From contig NZ_JACDIS010000008.1 in NCBI RefSeq assembly GCF_013839525.1, forward strand, positions 124,001 through 188,000: a stretch of DNA of 64,000 bases. Reading direction: 5' to 3'. Positions 50,032 to 59,985 of the stretch are shown here, piece after piece (positions within the stretch are counted from its first letter, which is position 1; each line of letters begins with the position of its first letter). This DNA is from Chthonobacter rhizosphaerae. GTDB taxonomy: Bacteria > Pseudomonadota > Alphaproteobacteria > Rhizobiales > Pleomorphomonadaceae. Both the position numbers and the translations under genes were made by a program. The notes under the pieces were generated by a model. The model saw nothing but the letters and a program-made list of their open reading frames with translations. It made no database searches and was not told the DNA's origin.

Positions 50032-50101
50032 CCGCAGCCCCGTCGCACGCGACGGCAGATTAGCAGAAGTGGCAGGGGATTCGGCAAGCGTCAGGTCGTC
50101 G

Positions 50102-50932
50102 TCAGGCCACCTGGACCGGCGGCTTGTCCAGCCCCTTCGGGGACAGGGTGAAGATGTCCACCCCGGTCTCGGTGACGCCGACCGCGTGCTCGAACTGCGC
50201 CGAAAGGGAGCGGTCGCGGGTCACGGCGGTCCAGCCGTCGGAGAGAACCTTCACGTGCGGCCGGCCGAGGTTCACCATCGGCTCGACGGTGAAGATCATG
50301 CCGGGCTTCAGCACGACGCCCTCGCCCCGGCGGCCGTAGTGCAGGATGTTCGGCGCGTCGTGGAACAGGCGACCGACGCCATGGCCGCAGAAGTCGCGCA
50401 CCACGGAGCAGCGCTCGCCTTCCACATAGCGCTGGATCGCCTCGCCGATGTCGCCGGTGGTGGCTCCCGGCTTGATGGCGGCGATCCCGCGCAGAAGCGA
50501 TTCGTAAGTGACGTCGATCAGCCGCTCGGCCGCGCGCTTGATCTCGCCGACGCCGTACATGCGGCTGGAGTCGCCGTACCAGCCGTCGAGGATGTAGGTG
50601 ACGTCGATGTTGAGGATGTCGCCTTCACGCAGCGGCTTGTCGTTGGGAATGCCGTGGCAGACGACGTGGTTGATCGACGTGCACGAGGCCTTGGTGTAGC
50701 CGCGATAGTAGAGCGTCGCCGGCAGGGCCTTGTTGTCCATCCCGAACTCGAACACGAAGCGGTCGAGCTCCTCGGTGGTCGCGCCGGGACGCACCCGGTC
50801 CACCAGTTCGTCAAGACAACGGGCGGTGAGCTGGCAGGCCCGCCGCATGCCCTCGAAGTCCTCGGCCGAGTAGAGGCGGATATCGCCCGTGTTGCGCAGC
50901 GGAGCGAGCCCCGCGTCCACGTAGGTCACCAT
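50102..50932 (-). CDS. map: type I methionine aminopeptidase
   Basis: Removes N-terminal Met from new proteins with a dinuclear metal centre. It has 276 residues. Metal ligands lie in [20 protein letters not shown] (two Asp), [19 protein letters not shown] (His) and TVEPMVNLG (Glu), with a final Glu in [12 protein letters not shown]. The start at 50932 is MVTYVDAGL; a 35-residue extension in frame is not conserved. Confidence 0.96.
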   Translation of the reverse strand: MVTYVDAGLAPLRNTGDIRLYSAEDFEGMRRACQLTARCLDELVDRVRPGATTEELDRFVFEFGMDNKALPATLYYRGYTKASCTSINHVVCHGIPNDKPLREGDILNIDVTYILDGWYGDSSRMYGVGEIKRAAERLIDVTYESLLRGIAAIKPGATTGDIGEAIQRYVEGERCSVVRDFCGHGVGRLFHDAPNILHYGRRGEGVVLKPGMIFTVEPMVNLGRPHVKVLSDGWTAVTRDRSLSAQFEHAVGVTETGVDIFTLSPKGLDKPPVQVA

Positions 50933-51056
50933 CAGCAGTCTCAGGTCCGGGCGGCGTCGGTGGGCCGCGATCGATGGGAGGCGCGGATCGGCGCGCCGGT
51001 CGGTCCAACATATAAGCACGGCCGCCGCCCGTTGCACCCGGAATGTCCGGCGAGCG

Positions 51057-51761
51057 TCAGGTGGTGACGATCGGGATGGCGCGCTCGGCCACGATCTCCG
51101 TCGGCGTGATCCGGCAGGCGTAGGCGAGCGCCTCCACCCCGCGGGCGCGGGCGAGCGTGAAGGCGGCCGCGTAGGCCGGGTCGATGTCGCCCGCGATGGT
51201 GAGGACCGAGCAGTCGGCGCGCTGGACGAGGAAGACCATCACGGCCCGGTGGCCCGCCTCCACCATGTCGCCGAGTTCGACGAGGTGCTTGGCGCCCCTT
51301 GCGGTGACGCTGTCGGGAAATTCGGCGACGCCGGGCGCGCGCATGAGGTGGACGTTCTTCACCTCGACATAGGCCGGCGGGCGGTCGTCGTGCTCGAGGA
51401 GAAGGTCGATGCGGCTGTTCCTGCCGTACTTCACCTCCCGGCGCAGGCGGCTGTAGCCGGCGAGCTCGGCGAGGACTCCGGCGGTGACCGCCTCCGAGAC
51501 GAGCGTGTTCGGGTGCGCGGTGTTGATGCCGACGAGGCCGCCGTCCGCCTCCACGATCTCCCAGGAATATCGCAGCTTGCGCTTGGGATCGTCGGACGCC
51601 GACAGCCAGACCCGCGAGCCCGGATGGGCGAGGCCGGTCATGGCGCCGGGATTGGCGCAATGGGCGGTGGTCTCGGTGCCGTCGTCGAGGACGACGTCGG
51701 CGAGGAAGCGCTTGTAGCGCTTGACCAGACGGGCGGGGAGAAGCGGGACAGGGAACAGCAT
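51057..51761 (-). CDS. sfsA: sugar fermentation stimulation protein SfsA
   Basis: A 234-residue protein of the SfsA family, with an OB-fold N-terminus and a PD-(D/E)XK-like C-terminal domain, thought to bind nucleic acid. Segments: [62 protein letters not shown] and [19 protein letters not shown]. It diverges from the cinA-like gene and lies 124 bp from map on the same strand. Confidence 0.95.
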   Translation of the reverse strand: MLFPVPLLPARLVKRYKRFLADVVLDDGTETTAHCANPGAMTGLAHPGSRVWLSASDDPKRKLRYSWEIVEADGGLVGINTAHPNTLVSEAVTAGVLAELAGYSRLRREVKYGRNSRIDLLLEHDDRPPAYVEVKNVHLMRAPGVAEFPDSVTARGAKHLVELGDMVEAGHRAVMVFLVQRADCSVLTIAGDIDPAYAAAFTLARARGVEALAYACRITPTEIVAERAIPIVTT

Positions 51762-51954
51762 GGCGACCGGGGCACGCGGGGGAGGAGGACCGCCATCCCG
51801 TACCCGACCGCAAGCCGAGGCTCAAGCGTCCGCCCGCCGCGACGCCGCCGCACCGCCCGGCCGACGCCGGCTGGGCGGTGGTTCTGCACTTGAGGCGGCG
51901 GCGGGGTTCGTCTAACACCGGAGGCGGTTTTCCCCGAACGTCGGTCGTCCGCCC

Positions 51955-52752
51955 GTGTCCGAACAGAGCGCGCCATCCCCGATCACCGCCGGCATCGTCG
52001 TGATCGGCGACGAAATCCTGTCCGGCCGGACCCGAGACACGAACTCCGGCACGATCGCCGCCTATCTCACCTCCATCGGCGTCGACCTCACCGAGATCCG
52101 GGTCGTGCCGGACGACCAGGCGATGATCGTCGAGGCCATCAACACGCTCCGCCAGCGCTACACCTACGTGCTGACGACCGGCGGGATCGGCCCCACCCAC
52201 GACGACATCACCGCCGACGCGGTGGGCGCCGCCTTCGGGGTTCCGGTCGACCTGGACCCGCGGGCGGTGGAGATCCTGCGCAGCCACTACGCCAGACCCG
52301 AGGACCTGACCGACGCGCGCCTGCGCATGGCGCGCATTCCGGCCGGGGCCGACCTGATCCCCAACCCGCTCACCAAGGCGCCCGGCTTCCGGATCGGCAA
52401 CGTCTTCGTCATGGCGGGCGTGCCGAAGATAATGGAAGTGATGCTGGACTGGGTGGGGTCGCAACTGCGGACCGGGCAGGTGGTGCAGTCCGTGACGATC
52501 GACTGCCCGTTCGGCGAGGGCGTGATCGGGACGCCGCTGGCGGTGGTGGCCGCCGCCCATCCGGGCGTGACCATCGGCAGCTATCCGCTGTTCGACGGCC
52601 GGCGGTTCGCCACCAAGCTCGTCGTCCGCTCCCGCGATCCGGAGGCGCTGCGGGCCGCCGAAGCCGCCGTGTCGGCCATGCTGGACGAGGTGGCGGCCCT
52701 GGAGGTGGAACGCCGGGCGGGGACCGACGCCACATCCTCGGAATCCTATTGA
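51955..52752 (+). CDS. CinA-like molybdopterin-binding-fold protein
   Basis: A 265-residue protein with only the N-terminal MoaB/Mog-like domain of CinA; the C-terminal nicotinamide deamidase domain is absent. [19 protein letters not shown] and [18 protein letters not shown] are typical. In other bacteria this domain hydrolyses ADP-ribose. It starts at GTG (51955). It is 89 bp upstream of gpt and probably co-transcribed. Confidence 0.9.
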   Translation: MSEQSAPSPITAGIVVIGDEILSGRTRDTNSGTIAAYLTSIGVDLTEIRVVPDDQAMIVEAINTLRQRYTYVLTTGGIGPTHDDITADAVGAAFGVPVDLDPRAVEILRSHYARPEDLTDARLRMARIPAGADLIPNPLTKAPGFRIGNVFVMAGVPKIMEVMLDWVGSQLRTGQVVQSVTIDCPFGEGVIGTPLAVVAAAHPGVTIGSYPLFDGRRFATKLVVRSRDPEALRAAEAAVSAMLDEVAALEVERRAGTDATSSESY

Positions 52753-52841
52753 ACGACCGCCGGCCGAGCGACCGTCCGGGCTTGCGACCGGATGCGACCC
52801 GTCCGCCGACCCGAACCCTGACCGAAGCGAAGACCGATACC

Positions 52842-53360
52842 ATGACCGACGAGCACCAGCCGCTGAACCCGAAAGCCTTTCCCGTCTCCTGGGACCAGTT
52901 CCACCGCGACGCCCGGGCGCTGGCCTGGCGGCTCTCCGGCCAAGGCAGCTGGCAGGCCATTGTGTGCATCACCCGCGGCGGCCTGGTGCCGGCGGCGATC
53001 GTGGCGCGCGAGCTCGGCATCCGGATCATCGAGACCGTCGGCGTCGCGTCCTACCACGAGTACAAGGACCAGGGTCAGCTGAAGGTGCTGAAGGGCGTGG
53101 ATCCGGCGCTGATCGAACTCGCCGGCGGCGAGGGGGCGGGCATCCTGATCATCGACGACCTGGTGGACACGGGCAAGACCGCCAAGGTGGTGCGCGAGAT
53201 GCTGCCAAAGGCCCATTTCGCCACCGTCTACGCCAAGCCGAAGGGCCGGCCGCTGGTCGACACCTTCATCACCGAAGTGAGCCAGGACACCTGGATCTAC
53301 TTCCCGTGGGACCTCGGCTTCGCCTTCCAGCCGCCGATCAACCGCGAGACCCAGGGCTGA
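52842..53360 (+). CDS. gpt: xanthine phosphoribosyltransferase
   Basis: Purine salvage enzyme converting xanthine and guanine to nucleotides with PRPP. It has 172 residues. The PRPP motif [14 protein letters not shown] and the loop [18 protein letters not shown] are present; the C-terminal [10 protein letters not shown] is typical of Gpt. The ATG at 52842 gives [15 protein letters not shown]; an upstream TTG overlaps the preceding gene end. It complements the de novo purine genes in the window. Confidence 0.95.
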   Translation: MTDEHQPLNPKAFPVSWDQFHRDARALAWRLSGQGSWQAIVCITRGGLVPAAIVARELGIRIIETVGVASYHEYKDQGQLKVLKGVDPALIELAGGEGAGILIIDDLVDTGKTAKVVREMLPKAHFATVYAKPKGRPLVDTFITEVSQDTWIYFPWDLGFAFQPPINRETQG

Positions 53361-53683
53361 CCGCCCGGACCCCGCCACAAAGAATCCGCCGTTTTGGCAA
53401 ACGTCGGGCGGTGCCCGCGACGAATTTTCGTGAGCCGCCCGATTCGCTGTGGACAACCTGAAAATCTGTTACGAATCAGTTCATCACAGTGTCGTGAGAC
53501 GGACCCGGCAGGGGAACCGATCCATCGTTTGCAGAAACTGCCTAGAGCCCATGCCTGATTCTTGCCGTTTTTGGCCGGCCTTTGCGTAAGCACGGTCCGG
53601 CGTTTCGAGGTCGAGACGCCCCCGTTCGGAGGTCAACGGTCACCGCGCGCGGCAACGCGGTCTGGGTTGGAAAGGCTTCAGGC
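53361..53683. other. gpt-rlpA intergenic region
   Basis: No gene is seen. A two-tier hairpin at 53404-53442 (TCGGGCGG/CCGCCCGA enclosing ACGAA/TTCGT) may end gpt, without a T-tract. One TTGTCCACA (minus strand, 53450-53458) resembles a DnaA box with one mismatch. Confidence 0.45.
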
Positions 53684-54082
53684 ATGACAACAATGACCGG
53701 CGCCGCGGGCGCCATCTTCGCGGCCGTCCTGACGGTCGCGTCCGTCGTCGGTGCGCCGGCGCTCGCGAAGACCCAGTGCGGCAAGGCGTCGTGGTACGCC
53801 ATGCACAGCCGGACGGCGAGCGGGGAACGCGCCAATCCTGCAGCCATGGTGGCGGCGCACCGGTCGCTGCCCTTCGGCACGTTGGTGAAGGTGGAGAACC
53901 TGAACAACGGCAAGTCCGTCGTCGTCCGGATCAACGATCGCGGCCCGTTCATCCGAGGGCGAGTGATCGACCTTTCCAAGGGAGCCGCCCAGAAGCTCGG
54001 CTTCGTCAGCCGGGGCGTCGCCTCCGTCCGGGTGAGCGTGATGAACGCGAAGGGAACCACCGCCGCTGCGGTCTGCGGCTGA
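53684..54082 (+). CDS. rlpA: RlpA-like double-psi beta-barrel protein
   Basis: Exported protein of the septal lytic transglycosylase RlpA family, 132 residues. The signal peptide ends near ALA-K (residue 27). The barrel carries [36 protein letters not shown] and [18 protein letters not shown], with the catalytic-type Glu and Asp. It lacks a lipobox and a SPOR domain, so it is a short soluble form. The ATG at 53684 follows GGAAAGG. Confidence 0.93.
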   Translation: MTTMTGAAGAIFAAVLTVASVVGAPALAKTQCGKASWYAMHSRTASGERANPAAMVAAHRSLPFGTLVKVENLNNGKSVVVRINDRGPFIRGRVIDLSKGAAQKLGFVSRGVASVRVSVMNAKGTTAAAVCG

Positions 54083-54195
54083 ACCGCGGCGCGCGCCGCC
54101 TCCGCCCCGCAGCGTTCGGAAGGCAGGACCGCCGGGGTCTTGACCGGCCCGGCGGTCACCCGTAACCGTTGCGGACCGTGGCTGTGGGGCCGCAT

Positions 54196-54280
54196 GCGGA
54201 CGTGGCGAAACTGGTAGACGCACGAGACTTAAAATCTTGCGCCGCAAGGCTTACGGGTTCGAGTCCCGTCGTCCGCACCA
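54196..54280 (+). tRNA. tRNA-Leu (anticodon UAA)
   Basis: An 85-nt cloverleaf. Acceptor GCGGACG pairs with CGTCCGC, discriminator A is followed by an encoded CCA. The D arm has GGCGAAACTGGTAGACGCA; the anticodon stem CGAGA/TCTTG holds loop CTTAAAA with anticodon TAA. A long class II variable arm and the T loop GGGTTCGAGTCCC follow, as expected for leucine. Confidence 0.97.
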
Positions 54281-54393
54281 ATCCGAAGTATATGGGATCT
54301 GAGCCGGGCCGTTCGGCGGTTCGCGCGACCACCTGCGGCCGTCTCTCGCCCCGGGCCGGCTGCCGGCGCGTCCTCCGCCGGCGCTTCGGTCGA

Positions 54394-54468
54394 TTATCGA
54401 AGCCCGAGGAAGGACAGGATGGCAATGACGATGACGATCAGTCCGACGATGTAGATAATGCGGTTCAT
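54394..54468 (-). CDS. 24-residue membrane microprotein
   Basis: The frame encodes MNRIIYIVGLIVIVIAILSF and ends LGLR. It has a short positive N-terminus, one Ile/Val-rich transmembrane helix and a terminal Arg. AGGAGA lies 8 bp upstream of the ATG. Near-identical tiny proteins are common in Alphaproteobacteria, where they are listed as hypothetical or overlooked. Codon choice (ATC, GTC, CTG) fits local genes. It lies between tRNA-Leu and an exported protein gene. Function unknown. Confidence 0.8.
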   Translation of the reverse strand: MNRIIYIVGLIVIVIAILSFLGLR

Positions 54469-54646
54469 CGAGGTTCTCCTCTGGTGACCCTCCATGAACG
54501 TGGGTTCTCGGAATTCGTTCAGGCAGGCCGACGCGAAGGCCTTGCCTTGTCCGCACGCGAGGCCCCGGCGGGCGATCGGTCGCTTGGACTTGCCGGGCGG
54601 GCGGTGTCATCCTAGGTGGACCAAGAACAAGCACCGGGAGGACTCC

Positions 54647-55006
54647 ATGCCCATTCATCGCGTCGCCGCCTCGGCCTTCGTCGCCGGGATCGTGGCGGCT
54701 TCCGCCGCAGCGGCCCAGCAGCCCACCGTTTCCAACGACTTCCCCACCGTCGCCCGGGCCGACTACGTCTACGGCTGCATGAAAGCCAACGGCGAGACAC
54801 AGGAGTCGCTGCAGCGCTGCTCCTGCTCCATCGACGTGATCGCCACCATCATCGACTACCAGCGCTACGAGGCGGCTTCGACCTTCCTGTCGCTCGGCCT
54901 CCAGACCGGCGAGAAGGGCGTGCTGTTCCGCACCAGTGCGCAGTCGAAGGACGCGATCGGCGACCTCCGGCGTGCCCAGGCGGAAGCGGAGATGCGCTGC
55001 TTCTGA
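54647..55006 (+). CDS. exported cysteine-containing protein of unknown function
   Basis: A 119-residue protein with signal peptide ending about AAA-QQ (residue 23) and a compact, mostly helical mature part. Four cysteines are spread as YGCMKANG, QRCSCSID and a C-terminal EMRCF, suggesting two disulfides or metal binding. ATG follows GGGAGGA. The adjacent quinoprotein-linked genes suggest a periplasmic role in methanol oxidation, but no function is established. A bidirectional terminator follows. Confidence 0.75.
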   Translation: MPIHRVAASAFVAGIVAASAAAAQQPTVSNDFPTVARADYVYGCMKANGETQESLQRCSCSIDVIATIIDYQRYEAASTFLSLGLQTGEKGVLFRTSAQSKDAIGDLRRAQAEAEMRCF

Positions 55007-55106
55007 GGAACAATGCGGGCGACGGCCGACCGCGGTTCCGACGGCCTGGTTCGGCCCGCCGCGGTCCGGCCCCCTCACGCCCCGGGAAGAGTTGGCGCCT
55101 GACACG

Positions 55107-55141
55107 AAAAAAGCTCCGGACCAATGGCCCGGAGCTTTTTT
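55107..55141. terminator. bidirectional terminator
   Basis: AAAAAAGCTCCGG and CCGGAGCTTTTTT form a 13-bp stem with a 9-base loop, with A and T runs on both sides. It separates two convergent genes and should end both transcripts. Confidence 0.95.
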
Positions 55142-55186
55142 CATGCCTCCCGCCGCGTATCGCTGACGGGCGGGACAGCCGACCTG

Positions 55187-56029
55187 TCAGGTGCCGCCGT
55201 TCTCCAGCGGGAAGCTGCCCTGAAACACCTTGCCTTCCGTGTCGACCGCGTGGACCGAGATCGGTCCGGCCCCGGTGGAGACATAGGAGAAGCGGATGTT
55301 CGGGTCCTCCGACAGGGAGATGCCGCCGGTCACCTTCATGATCAGCGCGTCGCCTTCCTTGATGGAGAGGTCGCTGATGAACCAGGCCGGGATGTAGTGC
55401 CGGGTGACCTGATCCATCTGCAGACCGGAATACTGAGGATGGCGGATCATGACCTGGGCCTCGCGGCGCTCGCTGCCGGCGGTCGCGGTGCCGCCGAACT
55501 GCTTCACCTTCATCTGCCCGAGATTGGCGAGCGCCATCTGCGGGTCCTTGCCCGCCGGGGCGGAACAGCCGCCCGACGCCTTGACGAAGGATTCCACCAT
55601 ATAGAGGGCGCCGTCGCTGGCCTCGGCGACCGCGTGGACCTTGGTGTAGCTGTTCACGCGCACCCGGGTCTCGATCGTGTCCACCCGGGCGGTGTCGCCC
55701 AGTTCGAACACGGCGGCGACCGGCGCGGGGTTCTGGTCGATCACGAGGGTGATCTTGCGGATGCTGCGGGTGTCGCCCGGGGGGAGGGCGGCCTTCAAGG
55801 TCATCGGCACGATGGCGGCGTCCTCGGCCCGGTAGGGCGCCTCGAGGCTCACGATCCCGGTGCCGTCGAGAATGGGCCGGTCGTCGAAGACGTCGGTGAC
55901 GAGGCCCGCCCAGGTCTCGTCCACGGCAGCCGTCGGCGCCATGGTCTCGGCGAAGGCCGCGCCGCTCGCAAGGCCGATCCCCACCAGGGCGGCGGCGACG
56001 GCTGACGTGAAGGTGGACAATTCGATCAT
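55187..56029 (-). CDS. quinoprotein dehydrogenase-associated SoxYZ-like carrier
   Basis: Fused SoxY-SoxZ-like periplasmic protein of the type linked to PQQ dehydrogenases, 280 residues. The signal peptide ends at AFA-E (residue 27). The SoxY-like part holds the swinging-arm-like Cys155 in VKASGGCSAPAG, internal rather than C-terminal. The SoxZ-like part follows, with MIRHPQYSGLQMD and WFISDLSIKEGD. The start MIELSTF has GGGAGG upstream. It lies downstream of the metallohydrolase gene; together they form a presumed quinoprotein relay. Confidence 0.92.
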   Translation of the reverse strand: MIELSTFTSAVAAALVGIGLASGAAFAETMAPTAAVDETWAGLVTDVFDDRPILDGTGIVSLEAPYRAEDAAIVPMTLKAALPPGDTRSIRKITLVIDQNPAPVAAVFELGDTARVDTIETRVRVNSYTKVHAVAEASDGALYMVESFVKASGGCSAPAGKDPQMALANLGQMKVKQFGGTATAGSERREAQVMIRHPQYSGLQMDQVTRHYIPAWFISDLSIKEGDALIMKVTGGISLSEDPNIRFSYVSTGAGPISVHAVDTEGKVFQGSFPLENGGT

Positions 56030-56108
56030 TGCATCCTCCCAGGAAGAGCGCCTTGCTGGTCTTTTCGACAACATGGACCTTGTCGCGCGGTTTCGCCAGT
56101 GGATCCCG

Positions 56109-57071
56109 TCATTCCCATTCCAATTCCGCGTAGGCGGCGGTGGCGTTGCGACGGTTGAACTGGTCGAACAGCAGCCAGGCTCCCGCTTCCGACTGGCCGG
56201 CCGTGGTGACCGCCCGGCTGATGGGCACGCCGGAGTCGATCGCGGCCTTGAGGTCCTCCGCCAGCACGTCGAAGTAGCGTCGCTGCGGCTCCAGCGCGGC
56301 GGGCCAGGGCGCCGACACGGGTCCGTGGCCAGGAACCACCCGGACGGCCGGAATGGCGGCGAGCTCCCGCAGCGCGCGCTGCCATCCGCGCAGCGATCCG
56401 TCCAGGGAGGGCAGGTGCTCCAGGAACACGAGGTCGCCGGCGAACAAGGTGCCGCTCGCCGGATCGAACACCGTCAGGTCGTTGTCGGTGTGGGCCACGG
56501 GCCAGGCGTTCAGAATCAGCGTGCGGCCGCCGAGGTCGATCTCCATCCGATCCGAGACCGGAACGGTGGGCGGCACGGGCGCGACGCCGTCCAGAAGGGC
56601 GCCCATCTCAGCCCGGTTGGCCGTGAGGTAATGGCTGAAACGAGCCTCCATCGCCTCCTTTAGTCGAACATGGCCGACGAACGCGACATTCCGTCTCAGG
56701 AATGCTGCATTGCCGAAGAGGTGATCCGGATGGACGTGCGTGTTGATCACGTAACGCACCGGAAGGTCTGTCTTGGCAGCGACCGCCGCCAGAAGAGCTT
56801 CGCCCTCGCGCACCGACCCCCCGGTATCGATGACGGCCACCGCCTCGTTTCCGACAACGAATCCGACATTTGCGATCGCGCCGCCATTGCCGGCGGTCAT
56901 CAACGCCGTCACACCCCGATGGACGAACACGCCCGGCGCCACCTCCTCCACATGCAACGGGTATGTATTCGAGGCTGCACGAGAAGGAGAGAAACTGTTC
57001 AACAATATGAAAAATACACAAAGGATCTGCGAAACCGCCCGGAAACGACTGGTAATTCGGAAATTGTGCAC
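56109..57071 (-). CDS. quinoprotein relay zinc metallohydrolase (MBL fold)
   Basis: Exported metallo-beta-lactamase-fold hydrolase of the SoxH-related group found with PQQ dehydrogenases; 320 residues from the chosen start. The zinc site is INTHVHPDHLFGN (HxHxDH), with further ligands in WPVAHTDND and GDLVFLEHLPS and the terminal VPGHGPVS. No ATG lies near the signal peptide; GTG at 57071 gives VHNFRITSRFRAVSQ, then a hydrophobic stretch ending SRAAS. Start is uncertain. Divergent from xoxF. Confidence 0.88.
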   Translation of the reverse strand: MHNFRITSRFRAVSQILCVFFILLNSFSPSRAASNTYPLHVEEVAPGVFVHRGVTALMTAGNGGAIANVGFVVGNEAVAVIDTGGSVREGEALLAAVAAKTDLPVRYVINTHVHPDHLFGNAAFLRRNVAFVGHVRLKEAMEARFSHYLTANRAEMGALLDGVAPVPPTVPVSDRMEIDLGGRTLILNAWPVAHTDNDLTVFDPASGTLFAGDLVFLEHLPSLDGSLRGWQRALRELAAIPAVRVVPGHGPVSAPWPAALEPQRRYFDVLAEDLKAAIDSGVPISRAVTTAGQSEAGAWLLFDQFNRRNATAAYAELEWE

Positions 57072-57513
57072 TGCAACCCGAGCTGGATTAGAATAATAGG
57101 GTGACTCTTTTGTTTCATAGGTTCCGTCTATGGAGAACGCGCGGGCCGGTTCGCGCAAGTACCTGATTATTCGCGCTGTTTGCCTCGTGAGGTTCCATTT
57201 CGACATCGGAATTAAATCCATTAAGGTGAGGGACCTGCGGCATCGACGACCGAAGAGCTCGATAGTATCCAACTTGCGGGGGGGCAGAAAGCTGAGTAAG
57301 GTCCTCGGAGTCGCCGGTCGAGCAGGTGACGGTGTTGGAGGGAACCCCGTCATCATCGAAGGTCGTCGGATCGGGAGAGGGAACCGGTCCGTCGGGCGTG
57401 ACACACGGTCGGTGGCTTACCCAAAAGGATTGGCCGAACTTCAGGTCTTGAGGGCCTGCGGTCCGGGCCAACTCATAAGAGCACTCATAAAGTGTGGTCT
57501 AGGGAGAACACTA
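57072..57513. other. xoxF upstream regulatory region
   Basis: This 442-bp divergent region has lower GC near 57030-57220. The frame of xoxF stays open for 128 codons upstream, but without conserved sequence. ACTCATAA occurs twice (57471-57478 and 57483-57490, 12-bp spacing) just before the xoxF ribosome-binding site AGGGAGA. Confidence 0.5.
57471..57490 (+). promoter_or_regulatory. direct repeat ACTCATAA at the xoxF start region
   Basis: Two exact copies of ACTCATAA are 12 bp apart, 24-43 bp before the xoxF ATG. TTGAGG at 57449-57454 could be a -35 for a -10 inside the repeats. They may be a regulator site or part of the promoter; both are inference. Confidence 0.35.
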
Positions 57514-59322
57514 ATGAGAAAAGTGCTTTCTACGGCTTGCATGACCGCGGTCGTGGCCCTGTTCGCCGGCAATGCCATGGCGAACGACGAACTGGCCAGC
57601 ATGATGAAGGACCCGAAGCTGTGGGTCGCTCAGGCCGGTGACTTCGCCAACACCCGTTGGTCGGAACTCAACCAGATCAACAAGGACAACGTGAAGAACC
57701 TCCAGGTCGCCTGGACGTTCTCGACCGGCGTTCTGCGCGGCCATGAGGGTGGCCCGCTGATCATCGGCGACGTGATGTACGTTCACACGCCCTTCCCGAA
57801 CATCGTCTATGCGCTCGACCTGAACGACAACGGCTCCATCATCTGGAAGTACGAGCCGAAGCAGGACCCGAACGTCATTCCGGTGATGTGCTGCGACACG
57901 GTGAACCGCGGCGTGGCCTACGGTGACGGCAAGATCATCCTGCATCAGGCCGACACGACCGTCGTGGCGCTCGACGCCAAGACCGGCCAGGTCGCCTGGT
58001 CCGTGAAGAACGGTGACCCGTCCATCGGCGAGACCGGCACTGCCGCTCCGCACGTGTTCGGCGACAAGGTCTTCATCGGCATCTCCGGTGGCGAGTTCGG
58101 CGTGCGCGGTTCGCTCACGGCCTACAACCTGAAGGACGGCTCGCTCGCCTGGCGCGGCTACTCCATGGGCCCGGACAGCGACACGCTGATGGACCCGGAG
58201 CAGACCACCCACCTCGGCAAGCCGGTCGGCAAGGACTCCGGCATCGCCACCTGGGAAGGCGATCAGTGGAAGATCGGCGGCGGCACCACCTGGGGCTGGT
58301 TCTCGTACGATCCCGAGCTGAACCTCGTCTATTACGGCACCGGTAACCCGTCGACCTGGAACCCGGCTCAGCGCCCGGGCGACAATCGCTGGTCGATGAC
58401 CATCTTCGCCCGTGACCTGAACACCGGCATGGCGAAGTGGGTCTACCAGATGACCCCGCACGACGAGTGGGACTTCGACGGCGTGAACGAGATGATCCTC
58501 ACGGATCAGGAAGTGAACGGCGAGATGCGCAAGCTTCTCACCCACTTCGACCGTAACGGTCTCGCCTACACGATGGACCGCGTCAGCGGCGAACTGCTCG
58601 TCGCCGAGAAGTACGACCCGGTCGTGAACTGGACCACCGGCGTCGACATGGACAAGAACAGCCCGACCTACGGTCGCCCGGCTGTGGTTGCCCAGTACTC
58701 GACCCACCAGAACGGCGAAGACGTGAACACCACCGGCGTCTGCCCGGCGGCTCTCGGCACCAAGGACCAGCAGCCTGCGGCCTACTCGCCGAAGACCAAG
58801 CTGTTCTACGTCCCGACCAACCACGTCTGCATGGACTACGAGCCGTTCCGCGTGTCCTACACCGCGGGCCAGCCCTACGTCGGTGCCACCCTGTCGATGT
58901 ACCCCGCGCCGAACAGCCATGGCGGCATGGGTAACTTCATCGCCTGGGACGGCGTGAACGGCAAGATCGTCTGGTCGATCCCCGAGCAGTTCTCGGTGTG
59001 GTCGGGCGCTCTGGCCACCGCCGGCGACGTCGTGTTCTACGGCACGCTCGAAGGCTTCCTGAAGGCGGTGGACGCCGCTGACGGCAAGGAACTGTACAAG
59101 TTCAAGACCCCGTCGGGCATCATCGGCAACGTGACGACCTACGAGCATGGTGGCAAGCAGTACATCGCCATCCTGTCGGGCATCGGTGGCTGGGCCGGCA
59201 TCGGCCTCGCGGCTGGCCTGACCGACCCGAACGCCGGTCTCGGCGCGGTGGGCGGCTATGCTGCTCTGTCGAAGTACACGGCTCTCGGCGGCCAGCTGAC
59301 CGTCTTCAGCCTGCCGAACTGA
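57514..59322 (+). CDS. xoxF: lanthanide-dependent methanol dehydrogenase XoxF
   Basis: Periplasmic PQQ quinoprotein oxidising methanol, and likely formaldehyde, with a lanthanide ion. It has 602 residues. The signal peptide ends at AMA-ND (residue 23), followed by an eight-bladed propeller. The adjacent disulfide Cys126-Cys127 is in [10 protein letters not shown]. In [11 protein letters not shown], Asp320 is catalytic and Asp322 is the extra Asp that marks lanthanide-binding XoxF; calcium-type MxaF has Ala there. The codon use is strongly biased, implying high expression. xoxG follows after an attenuator-like terminator. Confidence 0.97.
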   Translation: MRKVLSTACMTAVVALFAGNAMANDELASMMKDPKLWVAQAGDFANTRWSELNQINKDNVKNLQVAWTFSTGVLRGHEGGPLIIGDVMYVHTPFPNIVYALDLNDNGSIIWKYEPKQDPNVIPVMCCDTVNRGVAYGDGKIILHQADTTVVALDAKTGQVAWSVKNGDPSIGETGTAAPHVFGDKVFIGISGGEFGVRGSLTAYNLKDGSLAWRGYSMGPDSDTLMDPEQTTHLGKPVGKDSGIATWEGDQWKIGGGTTWGWFSYDPELNLVYYGTGNPSTWNPAQRPGDNRWSMTIFARDLNTGMAKWVYQMTPHDEWDFDGVNEMILTDQEVNGEMRKLLTHFDRNGLAYTMDRVSGELLVAEKYDPVVNWTTGVDMDKNSPTYGRPAVVAQYSTHQNGEDVNTTGVCPAALGTKDQQPAAYSPKTKLFYVPTNHVCMDYEPFRVSYTAGQPYVGATLSMYPAPNSHGGMGNFIAWDGVNGKIVWSIPEQFSVWSGALATAGDVVFYGTLEGFLKAVDAADGKELYKFKTPSGIIGNVTTYEHGGKQYIAILSGIGGWAGIGLAAGLTDPNAGLGAVGGYAALSKYTALGGQLTVFSLPN

Positions 59323-59342
59323 GACTGACTGACTGACAACAG

Positions 59343-59392
59343 ACGGCCCGGACCTCAAGGTTGAACCTTGTCAGGACCGGGCCGTTCTTCTT
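59343..59392 (+). terminator. terminator/attenuator between xoxF and xoxG
   Basis: ACGGCCCGG pairs with CCGGGCCGT (9 bp) and encloses a second AAGGTT/AACCTT hairpin; TCTTCTTGATT follows. It begins 20 bp after the xoxF stop and should reduce transcription into xoxG. Confidence 0.85.
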
Positions 59393-59478
59393 GATTACGC
59401 TCGGCCGTCGTGAAATCCGGGGAACCACGCCGACCAGCGTCTGACGAACCTCTTTGAGGGAGCCTGGAGGAGAGCTAG

Positions 59479-59985
59479 ATGTTTCTGCGCACAATCGCCT
59501 TTACCCTGATGATGACTCTGAGCGCGTCGGCTTTCGCCGCCCCGGGAGATCCGGCCGTCGCCTCGGAAGAGAACGGCAAGTTCCTCGACGCTGACGGAAA
59601 CCCGACCTACAAGGTCTTCGACGACAAGTCGGTCGACTGGTACACCTGGCGCGGCTTCAAGAAGTACAACGCCAACTGCATGCAGTGTCATGGTCCGGAC
59701 GGCGTGGGGTCGAGCTTCGCTCCCGACCTGACCAACTCGCTGAAGACCATCGACTACTCCAAGTTCATGGAAATCGTCTCGAGCGGTCAGCAGAATGTGT
59801 GGCATCCCGTCAACAGCATCATGCCGGCCTGGGGCAGCGACCTCAACGTGATGTGCTTTGCGGACTCGATCTACGCCTATCTGCGCGGCCGGGCGACCGG
59901 TGACGTCGGCCGGGGCGAGATCAAGCGCAACGGTCCGGTCAACGAAGCCGCCAAGGCCGAGGAAAACGCCTGCCTCGGCTTCTGA
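59479..59985 (+). CDS. xoxG: XoxG c-type cytochrome, methanol oxidation electron acceptor
   Basis: Periplasmic mono-heme cytochrome cL-like protein that takes electrons from XoxF. It has 168 residues. The signal peptide ends at AFA-A (residue 20). The heme site is CMQCH with Cys67, Cys70 and His71. The segments YTWRGFKKYNANCMQCHGPDG and AWGSDLNVMCFADSIYAYL, with an extra Cys pair (including C-terminal ENACLGF), match the methanol-metabolism-related cytochrome group. Confidence 0.94.
   Translation: MFLRTIAFTLMMTLSASAFAAPGDPAVASEENGKFLDADGNPTYKVFDDKSVDWYTWRGFKKYNANCMQCHGPDGVGSSFAPDLTNSLKTIDYSKFMEIVSSGQQNVWHPVNSIMPAWGSDLNVMCFADSIYAYLRGRATGDVGRGEIKRNGPVNEAAKAEENACLGF

Noticed and set aside
53450-53458. 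DnaA box suggesting a replication origin
   Set aside because: Only a single box with one mismatch is seen; there is no cluster, AT-rich unwinding element or dnaA/hemE context.
57130-57513. In-frame N-terminal extension of xoxF by 128 codons
   Set aside because: The signal peptide starts at 57514 with a ribosome-binding site before it; the upstream codons have no conserved sequence and span the promoter region.
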